This document shows positions 63,601 through 64,000 of a DNA stretch of 64,000 nt, one piece after another. Location: NCBI GenBank assembly GCA_017590115.1, contig JAGGNK010015336.1, positions 868,001 to 932,000 of the forward strand. Direction: 5' to 3'. The DNA is from Montifringilla adamsi (taxonomy: Eukaryota > Chordata > Aves > Passeriformes > Passeridae). The notes under the pieces are model-generated. The model searched no databases, had not been told where the DNA came from, and saw only the letters and a list, made by a program, of their open reading frames with translations. Position numbers and translations under genes: made by a program. Numbering within the stretch: position 1 is the stretch's first letter; the number at the start of each line of letters is the position of its first letter.

Positions 63601-64000
63601 AGTATCCAATTTCATTTTATTTTATAAACATATATATGTGTGTGTGTATAAAGTTTTATTAACAGTGGTTTTGAAGGGTATTATCTACATTAAAAATAAG
63701 AAATTAAACACAGCTTAAAATGCATAGAACTTATGTTCTTCAGTAGTAAAGGTAAGACCTTTGACATATACTTCCAAATGCAAATGAAAACAAAACCCTA
63801 GGAAAGGAAAAATTATCTCCCAGCCAAAACTAAATACAGCTTCTAAAATAGGTTTGAATTACACCTTCCATCTTTCGTGATGATAACTTAAAGATGAACT
63901 ACAACTTAAATAGAACAAGTTCCACGTGTTGTATCATTCTTAAAGCTTGGTTTTGGTAAGGGAATGCAATCTGACATTTAAAACTTAGTTAATGAAAGTC
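63601..64000. other. AT-rich intron-like end of window
   Basis: A short TATATATGTGTGTGTGTA repeat (about 63631-63650) is followed by AT-rich unique sequence. I see nothing else in it. Confidence 0.6.

Overview
This is a piece of a bird nuclear chromosome, probably from a songbird. The evidence is many short 5'-truncated CR1 LINE fragments with the typical avian 3' end, one LTR that resembles passerine ERV LTRs, no mammalian SINEs, and AT-rich intron-like DNA with few genes. There is no bacterial-style gene layout, and most open frames are chance or repeat-derived.

Host gene: two coding exons on the minus strand (15578-15720 and 3949-4059) join in phase and encode a stretch that I recognise as the C-terminal third of TRAPPC9 (NIBP/Trs120), a subunit of the TRAPPII trafficking complex. 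The 11.5 kb between them is one intron. Positions 1-3948 belong to the next intron. Everything from 15721 to 64000 appears to be upstream intron, because I could not find the preceding exon in the window.

Array: at about 46.5-55.4 kb lies a GC-rich island, very different from its surroundings, with three tandem copies of a gene I do not recognise, on the plus strand (antisense to TRAPPC9). The middle copy is an intact single-exon frame of 436 codons (50474-51784) with an upstream TATA box and a downstream AATAAA. The outer copies share one frame-breaking block and differ by large indels, a lost TATA box, a lost stop codon and a lost poly(A) signal. Copies 2 and 3 are 2812 bp apart. The spacers carry an old CR1 fragment that duplicated with the gene and are nearly identical, whereas the coding parts differ much more. 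The predicted protein is acidic, has no visible signal peptide or membrane segment, contains an internal 36-residue-period repeat and two LxxLL motifs, and has a Pro/Ala-rich tail. This array is the best candidate for something undescribed.

Remaining DNA: a 34-bp minisatellite with higher-order order (11.8-12.3 kb), a 450-bp pure AT tract (5.3-5.7 kb), a 100-bp GGAA polypurine tract (27.7 kb), an 80-bp tandem duplication (36.7 kb), a 22-bp palindrome (29.66 kb), a minus-strand hydrophobic 32-codon frame (39.4 kb), and about ten CR1 pieces. No tRNA, rRNA, CRISPR or bacterial features were seen.
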